From an uncultured Saprospiraceae bacterium (GTDB taxonomy: Bacteria > Bacteroidota > Bacteroidia > Chitinophagales > Saprospiraceae): a stretch of 64,000 nucleotides of DNA. The notes below the pieces were generated by a model. It searched no databases. It was not told the DNA's origin and saw only the letters and a list, made by a program, of their open reading frames with translations. Positions 7,863 to 17,632 of this stretch are shown here, one piece after another. The DNA lies in NCBI GenBank assembly GCA_937959115.1, contig CALGAW010000024.1, forward strand, positions 1-64,000. Direction: 5' to 3'. Every line of letters starts with the position of its first letter. The stretch's first letter is position 1. The translations under genes were made by a program, and so were the position numbers.

Positions 7863-9327
7863 GCCACAAAACAAAGAAATAGATCGGTTTAAAGCCCTAG
7901 AAGTATTCAGCAATATTGCTAAGAAATACCCTGTCAATAAATGGCAAATAGATGGGGTAGATATCTGGCCAATTTTCAAAATTTTAATTGTCTTTGAAAT
8001 AAGCAGCGCACGGTTTTGGAATAAAAAAGTCTCAACGTCACTGCTTCAACGAGTGGTGAATAAAGTCTCGAATATTCTTCAAAAAAATAAAACAAAACCA
8101 ATCCCTTCTTTAAAACAAACGGATATCCTATTCTTTGCTGCACGATCACACGATGTACAATATGACAACCGTTTGTACAATCGATTCTTTGAACCCTTAA
8201 TAGAAAATCACCCTATTCACTCAACCTACCTGCAATATTGCAATACAGAAAATAGTGAATTTGATAAACGACACTTTAGCCAATCTGCTTATCTCTCTAG
8301 CTTAAAGGATATAACCGCAAACTATTCCGTAAATGAATGGTGGCAACTTTTTTTAGACTTACCTAATGCAACTGATGTAATTGCTTGGTTTGAAAAGGAG
8401 TTGAATTACAATGAATCAAAAATAAGAAAGACGATAAATACTTGTAGAACGATAGCCAATACTGCTGCAAATATTAAACATGTTCTACAACAAATAAAAC
8501 CTAAAATCGTCTTTGTATTAAACTATTATGGTCCACTTGGATTAGCCATGGTGCATGCAGCAAAACAACTTAATATTCCATCAGTAGATCTGCAACATGG
8601 ACCGCAAGTGATGGGAAACAGCGGGTATGCGAATTGGGAAGAAATCCCTGTGGAGGGATACAATGTGTTACCAGATATCTTTTGGAACTGGGATACGCTA
8701 AGTCAAAAGAACATCGATCTCTGGGCAAAACAGACAACCGCACACCGATCCCTCCTTGGTGGTAATCCATGGAGTGACTTCTGGAAGAAAAAGTTAGCAG
8801 GAAAAGAGCTCGAAACTGAAACAGAAAACAGGATTTTGTATTCCCTGCAACCGATTTCTACACCACGGCTCTTCCCTGAATATCTGATTGATTTCATTCG
8901 TGCCGAGACTCAATACTCTTGGACAGTACGCTATCATCCAAGGCAATCTGAGAGTCAAATTCAGGAGATCGAAAAACTGTTAAAGCAACAAGGAGTCTTT
9001 TCCCTGATTAACTTTGAGGATGCTGTAAAAACTCCATTGCCATTGTCTATTGCAAAATCAAAAATAGGGGTTACAAACTACTCCGGTGTAGCAATTGAAT
9101 TGGCAGATTTCGGAAAACCGAGTCTAATCATTCACCATTTAGGCGAAATTGCCTTTTCAGATTTAATAGAACAAGGGAAAGCCATCTACCTAAATGATAA
9201 AACGGAGTTAAAGTCAACAATTGACCGATTGATCCATCATCCAACAATAACAAACACCTCAGAGGGACTCAGCCAGAAAGTATTTCAAGCGCTAATAACC
9301 CAAGAAAAATCATTGTTAGACAATTGA
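7855..9327 (+). CDS. GT-B-like capsule/surface glycan transferase
   Basis: A 490-residue soluble protein. The central 'VFVLNYYGPLGLAMVHAAKQLNIPSVDLQHG' stretch (about 220-255) and the C-terminal 'TNYSGVAIELADFGKPSLII' (about 405-425) resemble the two Rossmann-like halves of capsule polysaccharide, Kdo or CDP-glycerol transferase-like enzymes. It probably transfers a sugar or polyol phosphate onto the growing unit. The precise donor cannot be read from sequence. It overlaps the flippase by 8 bp (ATG 7855), so it is co-translated with it, and is followed 18 bp later by an acyltransferase. Confidence 0.65.
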   Translation: MSKPQNKEIDRFKALEVFSNIAKKYPVNKWQIDGVDIWPIFKILIVFEISSARFWNKKVSTSLLQRVVNKVSNILQKNKTKPIPSLKQTDILFFAARSHDVQYDNRLYNRFFEPLIENHPIHSTYLQYCNTENSEFDKRHFSQSAYLSSLKDITANYSVNEWWQLFLDLPNATDVIAWFEKELNYNESKIRKTINTCRTIANTAANIKHVLQQIKPKIVFVLNYYGPLGLAMVHAAKQLNIPSVDLQHGPQVMGNSGYANWEEIPVEGYNVLPDIFWNWDTLSQKNIDLWAKQTTAHRSLLGGNPWSDFWKKKLAGKELETETENRILYSLQPISTPRLFPEYLIDFIRAETQYSWTVRYHPRQSESQIQEIEKLLKQQGVFSLINFEDAVKTPLPLSIAKSKIGVTNYSGVAIELADFGKPSLIIHHLGEIAFSDLIEQGKAIYLNDKTELKSTIDRLIHHPTITNTSEGLSQKVFQALITQEKSLLDN

Positions 9328-9345
9328 TAAATAAGCCATTCAGGA

Positions 9346-10041
9346 ATGTCGTTTAAACAAAAACTAATTCGGTATCTGAAATCTAGAATTCAGCGTGCAA
9401 ATGTGATTAATCTTGCTTCTGGGTCTAGCGTTAGCAAAACATGCGCATTCTCCAATGCAACCATTAACGGATTAGTGCACCTTGGGGATAATGTAAAAAT
9501 TGTGCACGGGGTAACACTGCATGGAGGTCGTAAAATTACAATTGGTGACAATAGTATTATCAATGGTCCGAATACAGCAATTAAAGCTAGAATAAATGAA
9601 ATTACAATCGGCAAATTTTGTTCTATTGCTAGAAATGTTGATATACAGGAATTTAACCATGCTTTCAAAGGAATGAGCACCTACTTCGTAGCAAAAAACC
9701 TACTAAACAGCAAGGAAGAGAACATAGGCATTAACTCAAATGGCCCAATTGTAATCGGAAACGATGTCTGGATTGCTACCCAATGTGTGATACTTAATGA
9801 TGTGACCATTGGCAATGGTGCAATTATCGCAGCAAATAGTCTAGTAAATAAAGATGTTCCTCCCTACGCTATCGTTGGAGGAAGTCCAGCAAAAGTAATC
9901 GGCTATCGGTTCGAAAAGGAAATCATCGACAAATTTCAGGAAATCTGTTGGTGGGATTGGAACAAGGAAAAAATTGAAAAATACCGCCATCTATTCCTAC
10001 AAGAAGAAATTAGCTTAACCGATTTAGAGCAGCTCACATGA
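9346..10041 (+). CDS. Left-handed beta-helix acyltransferase (WbbJ/maltose O-acetyltransferase type)
   Basis: 231 residues. Hexapeptide repeats occupy about 40-190 and include 'IGKFCSIARNVDIQEFNHAF' (catalytic His region) and 'IVIGNDVWIATQCVILNDVTIGNGAIIAANSLV'. It ends in 'PYAIVGGSPAKVIGYRF', the signature of sugar O-acetyltransferases. It likely adds an acetyl group from acetyl-CoA to a sugar of the repeat unit. Its stop overlaps the start of the sulfotransferase gene in an ATGA arrangement, suggesting the two decorate the same unit. Confidence 0.85.
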   Translation: MSFKQKLIRYLKSRIQRANVINLASGSSVSKTCAFSNATINGLVHLGDNVKIVHGVTLHGGRKITIGDNSIINGPNTAIKARINEITIGKFCSIARNVDIQEFNHAFKGMSTYFVAKNLLNSKEENIGINSNGPIVIGNDVWIATQCVILNDVTIGNGAIIAANSLVNKDVPPYAIVGGSPAKVIGYRFEKEIIDKFQEICWWDWNKEKIEKYRHLFLQEEISLTDLEQLT

Positions 10042-10886
10042 AAGTAGATTTTATGATCGTCGGAGCACAAAAATCAGGGACAACCTCCTTGTATCGACTG
10101 CTTGAGCAACATCCTTCGATTTGCTTCTCAAAAACAAAAGAACCAAACTTCTGGTGCGCCGTGAAAAACTGGAAACAGGAAATCACCAGCTACCATAAAC
10201 TGTTTGAAGAGAAAGAAGGTGTATTGTATGGAGAAGCATCAACAAGCTATACGCTACTACCTATCCTGGAAACTGGAAAAAGCTTGAACGGTAGATTCTC
10301 AGCCGACAAACTCCCATATCGATTGACGAATGCTCGTATTTCCGATGATTTGCATGAATACAATCCTAAACTCAAATTCATCTATATCGTAAGGCGGCCA
10401 TTTGAACGAATCGTCTCCAACTACAAGCATTTCTATCAGCGCGGGTACACCAATGCGGGACTGAATGAAGCAGTTGTTTCAGAACGTTTCCTAATCGATT
10501 TCACAAGATATCACACCCAGATTTCTCCGTACATTGAACGATTTGGACGAGAAAACATCTTATTGTTAAACTTTGATGATCTTAAAAACAATCAAGAAAA
10601 AATTGCAACTCAAGTACTAGATTTTCTAAACCTTGAACATAAACAATTCTCTCTGAAAGAGACGGTGCATGCCAACAAGACTACGCAATCAAAGACCCAT
10701 TACTATTTTGATAAATTACCGCCAATTCTTGTTCGTTTGCTACCGTTTATTGCGAAAAGAAAATTGAAGAAGAAACCGCATTTGTCGGATACATCAAAGC
10801 AAATTATTGCTCTAATGTTGAAGAATGAAATTCAAATGCTGGAAGAATTAATGCAGGAAGACCTCAGCAGTTGGCTACTCTACTAA
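10038..10886 (+). CDS. PAPS-dependent carbohydrate sulfotransferase
   Basis: 282 residues. The N-terminus 'FMIVGAQKSGTTSLYRLLEQHP' is the 5-prime-phosphosulfate-binding loop of PAPS sulfotransferases. 'FIYIVRRPFERIVSNYKHF' (about 112-130) is the 3-prime-phosphate-binding segment with its Arg and Ser. It should transfer sulfate from PAPS to a sugar hydroxyl in the cytoplasm, before the flippase. It lies inside the glycosyltransferase run and starts within the stop of the acyltransferase gene. Together with the sulfatase at 36.6 kb it points to sulfated glycans, common in marine bacteria. Confidence 0.88.
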   Translation: MKVDFMIVGAQKSGTTSLYRLLEQHPSICFSKTKEPNFWCAVKNWKQEITSYHKLFEEKEGVLYGEASTSYTLLPILETGKSLNGRFSADKLPYRLTNARISDDLHEYNPKLKFIYIVRRPFERIVSNYKHFYQRGYTNAGLNEAVVSERFLIDFTRYHTQISPYIERFGRENILLLNFDDLKNNQEKIATQVLDFLNLEHKQFSLKETVHANKTTQSKTHYYFDKLPPILVRLLPFIAKRKLKKKPHLSDTSKQIIALMLKNEIQMLEELMQEDLSSWLLY

Positions 10887-11845
10887 ATAAAATTACACGG
10901 CGACTAGGCGACCTTTTCCATGCCACCCGCACTCAGCTTTTTGGGTTACAGAAAGGATGGTACGTGCTTCTCTACCATCAGGTTTCTGAGCACAATCCTC
11001 CCTTTATGGAAAAGCTTGGGGGAAACATAAGTCCACAGCTCTTCGAAAAACAAATTAATTTCTTAGCAGACAGATTTGAGTTTGTTTCCCTAAAAGAAGG
11101 TTTATCGAGACGCCTTAAAGGGTCAATTGACAAACCCATTTTTTCAGTAACATTTGATGATGGGTTCAAAAGTGTACAGGAAAACGCCTTACCAATCCTA
11201 AAGAAAAGAGAAATCACTGGTGCACAAGCAATCAATTCATCTTTCATGCAAGGAGAAGATACCTTTTGGCGCATTAAGCTAGGAGCAATTCTTAACACTA
11301 ATGCATGTGATCAACTGAAAACCTTCTTAATACCGCTTGGATACAAGGACGATCAATCAATTTTTAACTTTACGTTAGATCATTTTAGTAAAGAAATCGT
11401 AGCAACCATCAGCCAAATATACGAGGAAGCAGTTTCAGACGATGTCAAGACCCAGGCCAAGGATTTGTTTGATAATCCAACTGCAATTAACCAACTAGCA
11501 AAAGAAAATTGGGAAATTTGCAATCATACAAAAAACCACTTCCCAGTCACCGAGTCAACAGGCATTCACTTGATGCAAGAAGAATTTGACACGTGTGAAT
11601 CAGAAATAAAGGAAGCGACTGGCGTAGCTCCGCAGTTTTGGGTAATTCCATTTGAGCGAGTAGACAAACGCGCCCCCAACCTACTAGAAACATTTGAGAC
11701 TATAGCGCCGAAGGATACGGTACTCGTATTTGCAGGCAACAAAATTAACAAATCAGCAAACAGTAATCAGCGCACGATCTTCAGAATCGCCCCTCCAAAT
11801 GTAACGGGTGCTTCCTTGATCAGATTTTTAGGAAAACTTAGGTAA
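10871..11845 (+). CDS. Polysaccharide deacetylase (NodB fold)
   Basis: 324 residues, no clear signal peptide. 'WYVLLYHQVSEH' near residue 25-37, 'FSVTFDDGFKSVQENALPIL' with the catalytic Asp pair near 95, and the zinc site 'ICNHTKNHFPV' (HxxxH) near 220 are the NodB motifs. The segment 'DTFWRIKLGA' is typical of the Bacteroidota capsule-cluster branch. It would remove N- or O-acyl groups from a glycan intermediate. The start is TTG 10871, overlapping the sulfotransferase by 16 bp. There is no usable in-frame ATG upstream of the conserved region. Confidence 0.82.
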   Translation: MATLLNKITRRLGDLFHATRTQLFGLQKGWYVLLYHQVSEHNPPFMEKLGGNISPQLFEKQINFLADRFEFVSLKEGLSRRLKGSIDKPIFSVTFDDGFKSVQENALPILKKREITGAQAINSSFMQGEDTFWRIKLGAILNTNACDQLKTFLIPLGYKDDQSIFNFTLDHFSKEIVATISQIYEEAVSDDVKTQAKDLFDNPTAINQLAKENWEICNHTKNHFPVTESTGIHLMQEEFDTCESEIKEATGVAPQFWVIPFERVDKRAPNLLETFETIAPKDTVLVFAGNKINKSANSNQRTIFRIAPPNVTGASLIRFLGKLR

Positions 11846-11861
11846 CTCAATAAAAAGCCAA

Positions 11862-12494
11862 TTGTCAATCATTAGAAAAATACCAGGGAAATTAATTCGG
11901 GAAACACGACATTTCTATCAGTTTGTTATAATGCTACCGTTCAAAATCATCTTCCTTTGGATCAACAATGTGAACTACAGCAAACGACCAATTTTAGGCG
12001 GCTTACCAATCATCAATAATGCTGGTGAACTCAATTTAGGCAGCAACGTACAAATTACTTCAAGCGCTCGATTTAATATGGTTTCCGGCAAACAGAAGAC
12101 CTGCTTGGGTGTCGGAAAAAATGCTGTATTAAGTATTGGAGACAATGTAGGCATTAGCAACGCCTGTATCTTTGCCCTAGAAAAGATAATTATTGAAGAG
12201 GAGGTACTTGTTGGCGGTGGAGCTTCTATCTACGACTCCGATTTCCATGCACTTCTATACCATCAGAGAATACAACGACCAGATACAAATATCAAATCAG
12301 CTCCCGTCGTAATTAGAAAAGGAGCGTTTATTGGTACAGAAGCAATAATAATGAAAGGTGTTGAGATTGGTGAACGAAGCGTCATCGCAGCAAAGTCTGT
12401 TGTAACGCGATCTGTACCTCCTGATGAAATATGGGGAGGAAACCCAGCCAAATTCCTTAAGAAAATAGACAATCAGAATAAAAAAAACGCGTGA
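11862..12494 (+). CDS. Left-handed beta-helix acyltransferase
   Basis: 210 residues. Residues 1-35 carry a membrane-associated hydrophobic stretch ('QFVIMLPFKIIFLWI'). Hexapeptide repeats follow from about 50, including 'ISNACIFALEKIIIEEEVLVGGGASIYDSDFHAL' (active-site His) and the C-terminal 'VIAAKSVVTRSVPPDEIWGGNPAKFL'. It is a second sugar O-acyltransferase of the locus with probable acetyl-CoA donor. The start is TTG 11862 ('SIIRKIPGK'). The stop overlaps the GTG of the next glycosyltransferase in a GTGA arrangement. Confidence 0.82.
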   Translation: MSIIRKIPGKLIRETRHFYQFVIMLPFKIIFLWINNVNYSKRPILGGLPIINNAGELNLGSNVQITSSARFNMVSGKQKTCLGVGKNAVLSIGDNVGISNACIFALEKIIIEEEVLVGGGASIYDSDFHALLYHQRIQRPDTNIKSAPVVIRKGAFIGTEAIIMKGVEIGERSVIAAKSVVTRSVPPDEIWGGNPAKFLKKIDNQNKKNA

Positions 12495-13657
12495 AAAGAG
12501 TCTTATTTATACACCATGGCGACATACAAGGTGGCGCGCCACTTAGTTTACTCTACACAGCCCAAGGAGTGGAAAAGAAAGGATATCAACCAGTGATTGG
12601 CTTGATAATGGACTGCCACCGAACTAGAGAATTTTATCAGGACAAAGGATACGAAGTCATTCAAATGCCTTGGATATTACGTATCTTTTTTCACAGATCC
12701 GCCCCACAACTCTGGAGTCAACGTCCTACGTATACCAATTTGATTCGGTATGGTTTAAAGTGGAATCGATCGACTCGACTAACCCATAAGTTCTTTAAGG
12801 AGAATAAGTTTGATCTCATTCATCTAAACTCCGTAGTGCTGATTAATACAGCAAAGGTGCTAAGGGAACTAGGAATACCCTATGTTTGGCACATCCGAGA
12901 ATATGCCCCAGCCAATCATGACTTCAGGTGGCAATGGTTTTGTGATGAAATCAGGAAAACGAAATCAGTCATCTTCCTAACAGAAACCGAGCAAAAATCG
13001 TGGATAGACGGAACAGACCTTGGCACTATCGTACACAACTTTGTTGATTTAGATCGCTTTAGCAAAGACCATCCCTATCAAGATATCCGAAAACAACATG
13101 GCATAAAGCAGGAGGACACCCTATTACTATTTGTAGGAGGACTACGCCATCACAAGGGAATTGGAGCATTGATTGATTGTCTCCACTACTTAAAACAGCA
13201 GGGCCATTCAGTGAAATGTCTGATGCCGGGGAGCAAGGAAGAAAACAACTCCAACCCTTATTTTAAACGGATCCAAAAACTAGGGTTGGAGGATTGCTGC
13301 ATCTTAGAAGATTTCAACCCTGACATTCGCTCCCATTACGCTTCTTGCGATATGCTAGTATTCCCTGCAAGTATTCCTCATTTTGCGCGCCCTGTAGTGG
13401 AAGCTGCTGCTATGAGTAAGCCTTCAGTTGTCAGTAATATGGCTCCGATTAATCAGCTGATCGTTCCTACGGTTTCAGGGTTGACTTTTGAGACGGATAA
13501 CGGGAAAGACTTGGCTAAAAAAGTCGTACAGTTGGCAGAAAATCCAGATTTGCGAAAACAAATGGGTATCGCAGGAAGAAAGGATGCCGAACAACGATTT
13601 AACTATTACCGACAAGTAGAAAAAATTGAAGCCGTTTACAAACAAACGCTTAACTAG
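12491..13657 (+). CDS. GT4-family glycosyltransferase
   Basis: 388 residues with the GT-B fold. The N-terminal 'VLFIHHGDIQGGAPLSLLYTAQGV' is the acceptor-side glycine-rich loop. 'LLLFVGGLRHHKGIGALIDCL' and 'FARPVVEAAAMSKPSVVSN' are the donor-side motifs, with the conserved Glu of GT4. It adds one sugar in the cytoplasm; sugar and linkage are not predictable. It starts at GTG 12491, overlapping the acyltransferase stop by 4 bp. A 27-bp gap precedes the polymerase gene. Confidence 0.85.
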   Translation: MKRVLFIHHGDIQGGAPLSLLYTAQGVEKKGYQPVIGLIMDCHRTREFYQDKGYEVIQMPWILRIFFHRSAPQLWSQRPTYTNLIRYGLKWNRSTRLTHKFFKENKFDLIHLNSVVLINTAKVLRELGIPYVWHIREYAPANHDFRWQWFCDEIRKTKSVIFLTETEQKSWIDGTDLGTIVHNFVDLDRFSKDHPYQDIRKQHGIKQEDTLLLFVGGLRHHKGIGALIDCLHYLKQQGHSVKCLMPGSKEENNSNPYFKRIQKLGLEDCCILEDFNPDIRSHYASCDMLVFPASIPHFARPVVEAAAMSKPSVVSNMAPINQLIVPTVSGLTFETDNGKDLAKKVVQLAENPDLRKQMGIAGRKDAEQRFNYYRQVEKIEAVYKQTLN

Positions 13658-13684
13658 CAACTGATTATTGTCATCAAATAAGTC

Positions 13685-14974
13685 TTGACTGAACTTCTTA
13701 AATATCTAATTGCCTCTACAACTGTCTGGACAGGATGGTGGATGTACAAGGGGCCGCCTTCCATTTTCTTTTATTATTTGTTGGTCGTGCTCATCGTCCC
13801 GATCCTGTTTTTTCATTTCAGGACAATTTTCAAGAAGTTATTGATCATCCATGCAGTGATGGTTTCAGTAGCGATTTATCAAATATCGATTGGGAATAAC
13901 ACGATACTTCACTTCGTAAAGGTGTACGCTGCCTTGTCGGTGGTTTCGCTGTTTTCCTATTATGCGATCAAGCTCCATAAATTTGATGCCCGAAGTATTT
14001 TCAAGTACTACCTGTTCTGGCTCCGCATTATTGCAGTTATCGGTGTTATTCAGTTCTTTTCTTACTTGATCGACTTTAGGCTAGGATACGACTTAACTTT
14101 CTTCGATTCAAGAATCATTATAAACGGAAATCTGTTACGAATAAACTCGGTTCTAGGAGAGCCGTCGAATGTTGCTTATGTCTTTGCTCCTGGCTTTTTT
14201 CTTGCTGTTTGTAGGTTACTAGGCATCCGACCTTTCCTGATGGGTATCCCGACTGCTATATTGATTATTTTCGTCTATATTTTCAGTCAATCATCAACGG
14301 CATATATTGGCATTTTCGCAACGATTCTTATCCTAATGTTTAATTATGCTAGGCCCAAAATGCTTATCGGCGCTAGCCTTTCGATTTATTTAGTTTTTAC
14401 CTTAATGTATACATTTTCTCAGTCATTTGAGGTAAGAATGAATAGTTTTTCTAAGGTGTTTTTCTCTTGGAATTTAAATACTTCAATCGATGATTCTGAC
14501 GGAATTAAGCGTGATCACGGGATTGACGGTTCTACCTTTGTCTTATTTAATAATCTGTTCGTTGCATTTAACAATATCAAAAACAATCCAGTGACGGGTT
14601 CAGGATTAGGCTCGCATGAAATAGCGTTTGAGAAATATTCAATCACCAAGCGATTTACAGAATTTTTAGAGTATCCAGAATACAATAGTAAGGATGCCAA
14701 TTCTTTAGCCATTCGTATAATATCTGAGCATGGAGCCATCGGAATCCTGTTTAGTCTTGTACTATTTATCGGTTGTTTTGTAAAACGAAATCGCTACAAC
14801 CGATCTCAAATTTACTGGCAAACTTCTGGTGCATTATTGACGTTCCTCATTGTCTGTTACATAAGAAACGGTCATTATTTCCATTTTGGGGTCACCTTTT
14901 ACATGATGTATTACTATTTTAACTCGAAAAACCACAAGCAGTTTATGCAAAAACAATTATTGGTTAATGGTTAA
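13685..14974 (+). CDS. Wzy-like O-antigen polymerase / ligase-type membrane protein
   Basis: A 429-residue protein with about 10-12 membrane helices and one larger external loop (about 255-345, with 'SDGIKRDHGIDGSTFVLFNNL' and 'NNPVTGSGLGSHEIAF'). The 'NPVTGSGLGSHE' motif before a conserved 'YNSKDANSLAIRIISEHGAIGI' helix is characteristic of Wzy-type O-antigen polymerases, which join repeat units on the periplasmic side. The start is TTG 13685 ('TELLKYLIAS'). With the flippase at 6.4 kb it indicates a Wzx/Wzy-dependent pathway. A small gap with a promoter-like box follows. Confidence 0.8.
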   Translation: MTELLKYLIASTTVWTGWWMYKGPPSIFFYYLLVVLIVPILFFHFRTIFKKLLIIHAVMVSVAIYQISIGNNTILHFVKVYAALSVVSLFSYYAIKLHKFDARSIFKYYLFWLRIIAVIGVIQFFSYLIDFRLGYDLTFFDSRIIINGNLLRINSVLGEPSNVAYVFAPGFFLAVCRLLGIRPFLMGIPTAILIIFVYIFSQSSTAYIGIFATILILMFNYARPKMLIGASLSIYLVFTLMYTFSQSFEVRMNSFSKVFFSWNLNTSIDDSDGIKRDHGIDGSTFVLFNNLFVAFNNIKNNPVTGSGLGSHEIAFEKYSITKRFTEFLEYPEYNSKDANSLAIRIISEHGAIGILFSLVLFIGCFVKRNRYNRSQIYWQTSGALLTFLIVCYIRNGHYFHFGVTFYMMYYYFNSKNHKQFMQKQLLVNG

Positions 14975-14991
14975 TTAGGAATTTATGATCA

Positions 14992-14999
14992 TATATTTG
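14992..14999 (+). promoter_or_regulatory. Candidate internal promoter box
   Basis: TATATTTG matches the Bacteroidota -7 consensus TAnnTTTG and lies in the only sizeable gap (14975-15112) in this part of the locus. No good -33 TTTG is seen at the expected distance. It may give a secondary transcript beginning about 100 nt before the GT4 gene at 15113. Confidence 0.4.
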
Positions 15000-15112
15000 T
15001 ATAAAACAAGATCAAACAAATGGTAGAACTGTAACAATATGCTTACATTAATAAAGCGCAAACGAAGAATCGAACAGATTGATTTAAACATAAATAATTA
15101 ATAATTATTAAA

Positions 15113-16291
15113 ATGTTTGACAAAACTATAAAAGTACTTACAATAATTGCTGAAGGTCGATTTGGCGGCCCTCAACGACAAATACTAGAATTAGCAAAAG
15201 GGCTCAAAGAGCACAAAATAGAAACAATGGTGGTGTGTCCTAACTACGATTCTACACGCTTCCAAAATCTCCTCAAAGAACAAAACACCCCATTCAAAGC
15301 GATTCGCATTCATCGAATTACTAAAGATATTGGGCATCTACTCAAATTTATTATTCTGTTTATCCCAGAATTGCTGCATCTGATGCGCATCATTAAAGAA
15401 TACAAACCGGATATTGTACACTGCAATGGCGCTTGGCAAATCAAAGGAATCATTGCGGCAAAGCTGACCAAAACCAGGTCTTACTGGTACCTTAATGATA
15501 CATACATGCCCGGGTACATCCTTTGGCTATTCAGAATCATCTCTAAGCTATTTGGAGACGAGTACATTGGCTCATCCATCCGCACACAACAGTTCTATGC
15601 ACCACACCTCCCAAAAGGCAAGGAAGACATGACAATTGTGCTTCCTCCAGTAAACACCGACCAGTTTAACCCTGAAACCAACGATACCTGTAGTGATATC
15701 GAAGCGTATGAAGGCCTCAAAGTAGTCACAGTTGCCAACGTCAACCCAATCAAGGGTTATGAAATGTTTGTAGAAATGGTGGCAAAAGTAAATGCATCAA
15801 CAAAAATACCTTGCAAGTTTTTTGCTGCTGGGAAAAAACTGGATAACCAACAAAAGCTACTCCTCAAACTCAATAATAGAATGAAGGAGCTTAATATTGA
15901 TAATGTTGAGCTCATGGGCGGTCGAGTGGATGTGACCAACATCCTAAAATCTGCCGATGTGTTTGTCTGTTGTTCCTTATCAGAATCTGGCCCGATGGTT
16001 GTTTTTGAAGCAATGTCCATGGAAAACCCAGTCGTTTCTACTGATGTTGGAGATGTAGCAACCTTGTTTGGCAACAAAGAAAATGGGATCATCGTTCCTG
16101 TTAATGATGCAGACCAAATGGCCAAGGAAGTCGTAATGCTGCTCGAAGATGAAGCAAAACGGTTACAGCTAGGCAAAAATGCTAGGAAAGTAGCGATCAA
16201 TGTAGTCGATACCGCTTGCTGCGTAAGAGCACATGCAAACGCCTATAGAAATACAATTTACCCAAAAGCAATTGCGACTTCAATCATCTAG
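15113..16291 (+). CDS. GT4-family glycosyltransferase
   Basis: 392 residues, GT-B fold. 'IIAEGRFGGPQRQILELAKGLKEH' is the N-terminal glycine-rich acceptor loop. 'KVVTVANVNPIKGYEMFVEMV' and 'LSESGPMVVFEAMSMENPVVSTDVGDV' are the donor-binding motifs, with the E-x7-E-like glutamates. It adds one sugar to the lipid-linked repeat unit. It begins with ATG 15113 after a 138-bp gap that holds a promoter-like box, so it may head a transcriptional sub-unit. The next gene starts 6 bp after its stop. Confidence 0.87.
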   Translation: MFDKTIKVLTIIAEGRFGGPQRQILELAKGLKEHKIETMVVCPNYDSTRFQNLLKEQNTPFKAIRIHRITKDIGHLLKFIILFIPELLHLMRIIKEYKPDIVHCNGAWQIKGIIAAKLTKTRSYWYLNDTYMPGYILWLFRIISKLFGDEYIGSSIRTQQFYAPHLPKGKEDMTIVLPPVNTDQFNPETNDTCSDIEAYEGLKVVTVANVNPIKGYEMFVEMVAKVNASTKIPCKFFAAGKKLDNQQKLLLKLNNRMKELNIDNVELMGGRVDVTNILKSADVFVCCSLSESGPMVVFEAMSMENPVVSTDVGDVATLFGNKENGIIVPVNDADQMAKEVVMLLEDEAKRLQLGKNARKVAINVVDTACCVRAHANAYRNTIYPKAIATSII

Positions 16292-16297
16292 GAGATC

Positions 16298-16852
16298 ATG
16301 AAGAAAAAAGTAAACCTTTCAACGTTCAACAACCACTGGTATCATCCAGGTGGCGGACTGATTAAAAGAATCGTCTGGTACTTGATAAATGGTTTATTCC
16401 TTAGAAACCCGCTTAATCTCTCCTCTGGAGTTAAGAAGTTCTTCTTGCGGCTATTTGGAGCTAAAATCGGAAAAAACGTCCTTATCAAGCAAAGTATTAA
16501 TATTAAACACCCTTGGTTGCTCTCCATTGGAAACAATGTTTGGATTGGAGAGAATGTTTGGATCGATAATCTAACAGACGTTTCTATTGGAGCAAACGTC
16601 TGTATTTCTCAAGGCGCCATGCTTTTAACAGGTAATCATGATTACAAGAAAGAAACCTTTGATTTAATCGTAGGAAAAATAATACTTGAAGAAGGCGCAT
16701 GGATTGGCGCAAAATCAGTAGTTTGTCCAGGAGTTACGGTAGGTACACATGCTATTTTAGCAGTAAACTCCGTTGCGACCAAAGATTTAACTGCTTGGCA
16801 AATCTACCAGGGAAATCCTGCAAAAATTGTCAGAGAACGAATTATTAGTTAG
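16298..16852 (+). CDS. WcaF-type colanic-acid-like acetyltransferase
   Basis: 184 residues. The N-terminus 'VNLSTFNNHWYHPGGGLIKRIVWYLINGLF' and the middle 'KIGKNVLIKQSINIKHPWLLSIGNNVWIGENVWIDNL' closely follow the WcaF family of left-handed beta-helix O-acetyltransferases. 'LLTGNHDYKKETFDL' carries the catalytic His. It likely O-acetylates a sugar of the repeat unit. It sits directly after a GT4 gene (6-bp gap) and 17 bp before a GT2 gene, in one operon. Confidence 0.88.
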   Translation: MKKKVNLSTFNNHWYHPGGGLIKRIVWYLINGLFLRNPLNLSSGVKKFFLRLFGAKIGKNVLIKQSINIKHPWLLSIGNNVWIGENVWIDNLTDVSIGANVCISQGAMLLTGNHDYKKETFDLIVGKIILEEGAWIGAKSVVCPGVTVGTHAILAVNSVATKDLTAWQIYQGNPAKIVRERIIS

Positions 16853-16869
16853 TAAAAGAATTAGAATTG

Positions 16870-17616
16870 ATGAAAGTTTCTGTCATCACGGCAAGTTACA
16901 ATAGTGAAGCAACCATTCGAGATACACTAAAAAGTGTACAGGAACAGACATATGGGAATATTGAACACATTATTGTAGATGGTCTTTCCAAAGATAGTAC
17001 CATGGAGATCGTTAAAGAATTTGACTCCGTATCAACGGTGGTTTCAGAAAAAGACAACGGTATTTACGATGCGATGAACAAAGGCATTGCCCTAGCAACT
17101 GGCGATCTGATCGCAATCTTGAATTCAGATGACTTTTATGCTTCTGATAAAGTAATAGAAAAGGTGGTCGATAAAATTAAAAGCTCCAATACTGATACAG
17201 TCTATGGCGATTTAAAGTTTGTTGATCCAATTCAAAAGGACAAAGTAGTAAGAACATGGAATGCAGGTACTTTTCAAAAGAACAAATTCCTATATGGTTG
17301 GATGCCACCACACCCAAGCTTCTTCGTAAAATCTGAACTTTATAAAAAGTTTGGTAACTTTGACACTTCATTCAAAAATTCGGCAGATTATGAGTTAATG
17401 CTTCGATTTTTGTTTGGAAATAACGTGTCTACTTCTTATTTAAATGAAGTACTGGTTTTTATGAGGACAGGAGGCCAAAGCAACCTAAACTTTAAAACCA
17501 GAATTTTAGCCAATCGGGAAGATCAAATGGCATGGAAAAAAAACAACCTAAAACCCAAGTTTTATACAACAATATTAAAACCAATTAGGAAAATAGAACA
17601 GTTTTTTAGAAGTTAG
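16870..17616 (+). CDS. GT2-family glycosyltransferase (WcaE-like)
   Basis: 248 residues with a GT-A fold. '[21 protein letters not shown]' is the nucleotide-binding start, '[15 protein letters not shown]' the first Asp, and 'NSDDFY' (near 88-93) the metal-binding DxD equivalent. '[18 protein letters not shown]' is typical of the WcaE/WbbL-like branch. I take ATG 16870 as the start; a TTG three bases upstream only adds one residue. It is 16 bp before gmd and part of the same run. Confidence 0.87.
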   Translation: MKVSVITASYNSEATIRDTLKSVQEQTYGNIEHIIVDGLSKDSTMEIVKEFDSVSTVVSEKDNGIYDAMNKGIALATGDLIAILNSDDFYASDKVIEKVVDKIKSSNTDTVYGDLKFVDPIQKDKVVRTWNAGTFQKNKFLYGWMPPHPSFFVKSELYKKFGNFDTSFKNSADYELMLRFLFGNNVSTSYLNEVLVFMRTGGQSNLNFKTRILANREDQMAWKKNNLKPKFYTTILKPIRKIEQFFRS

Positions 17617-17632
17617 AAACATCAAAATACAA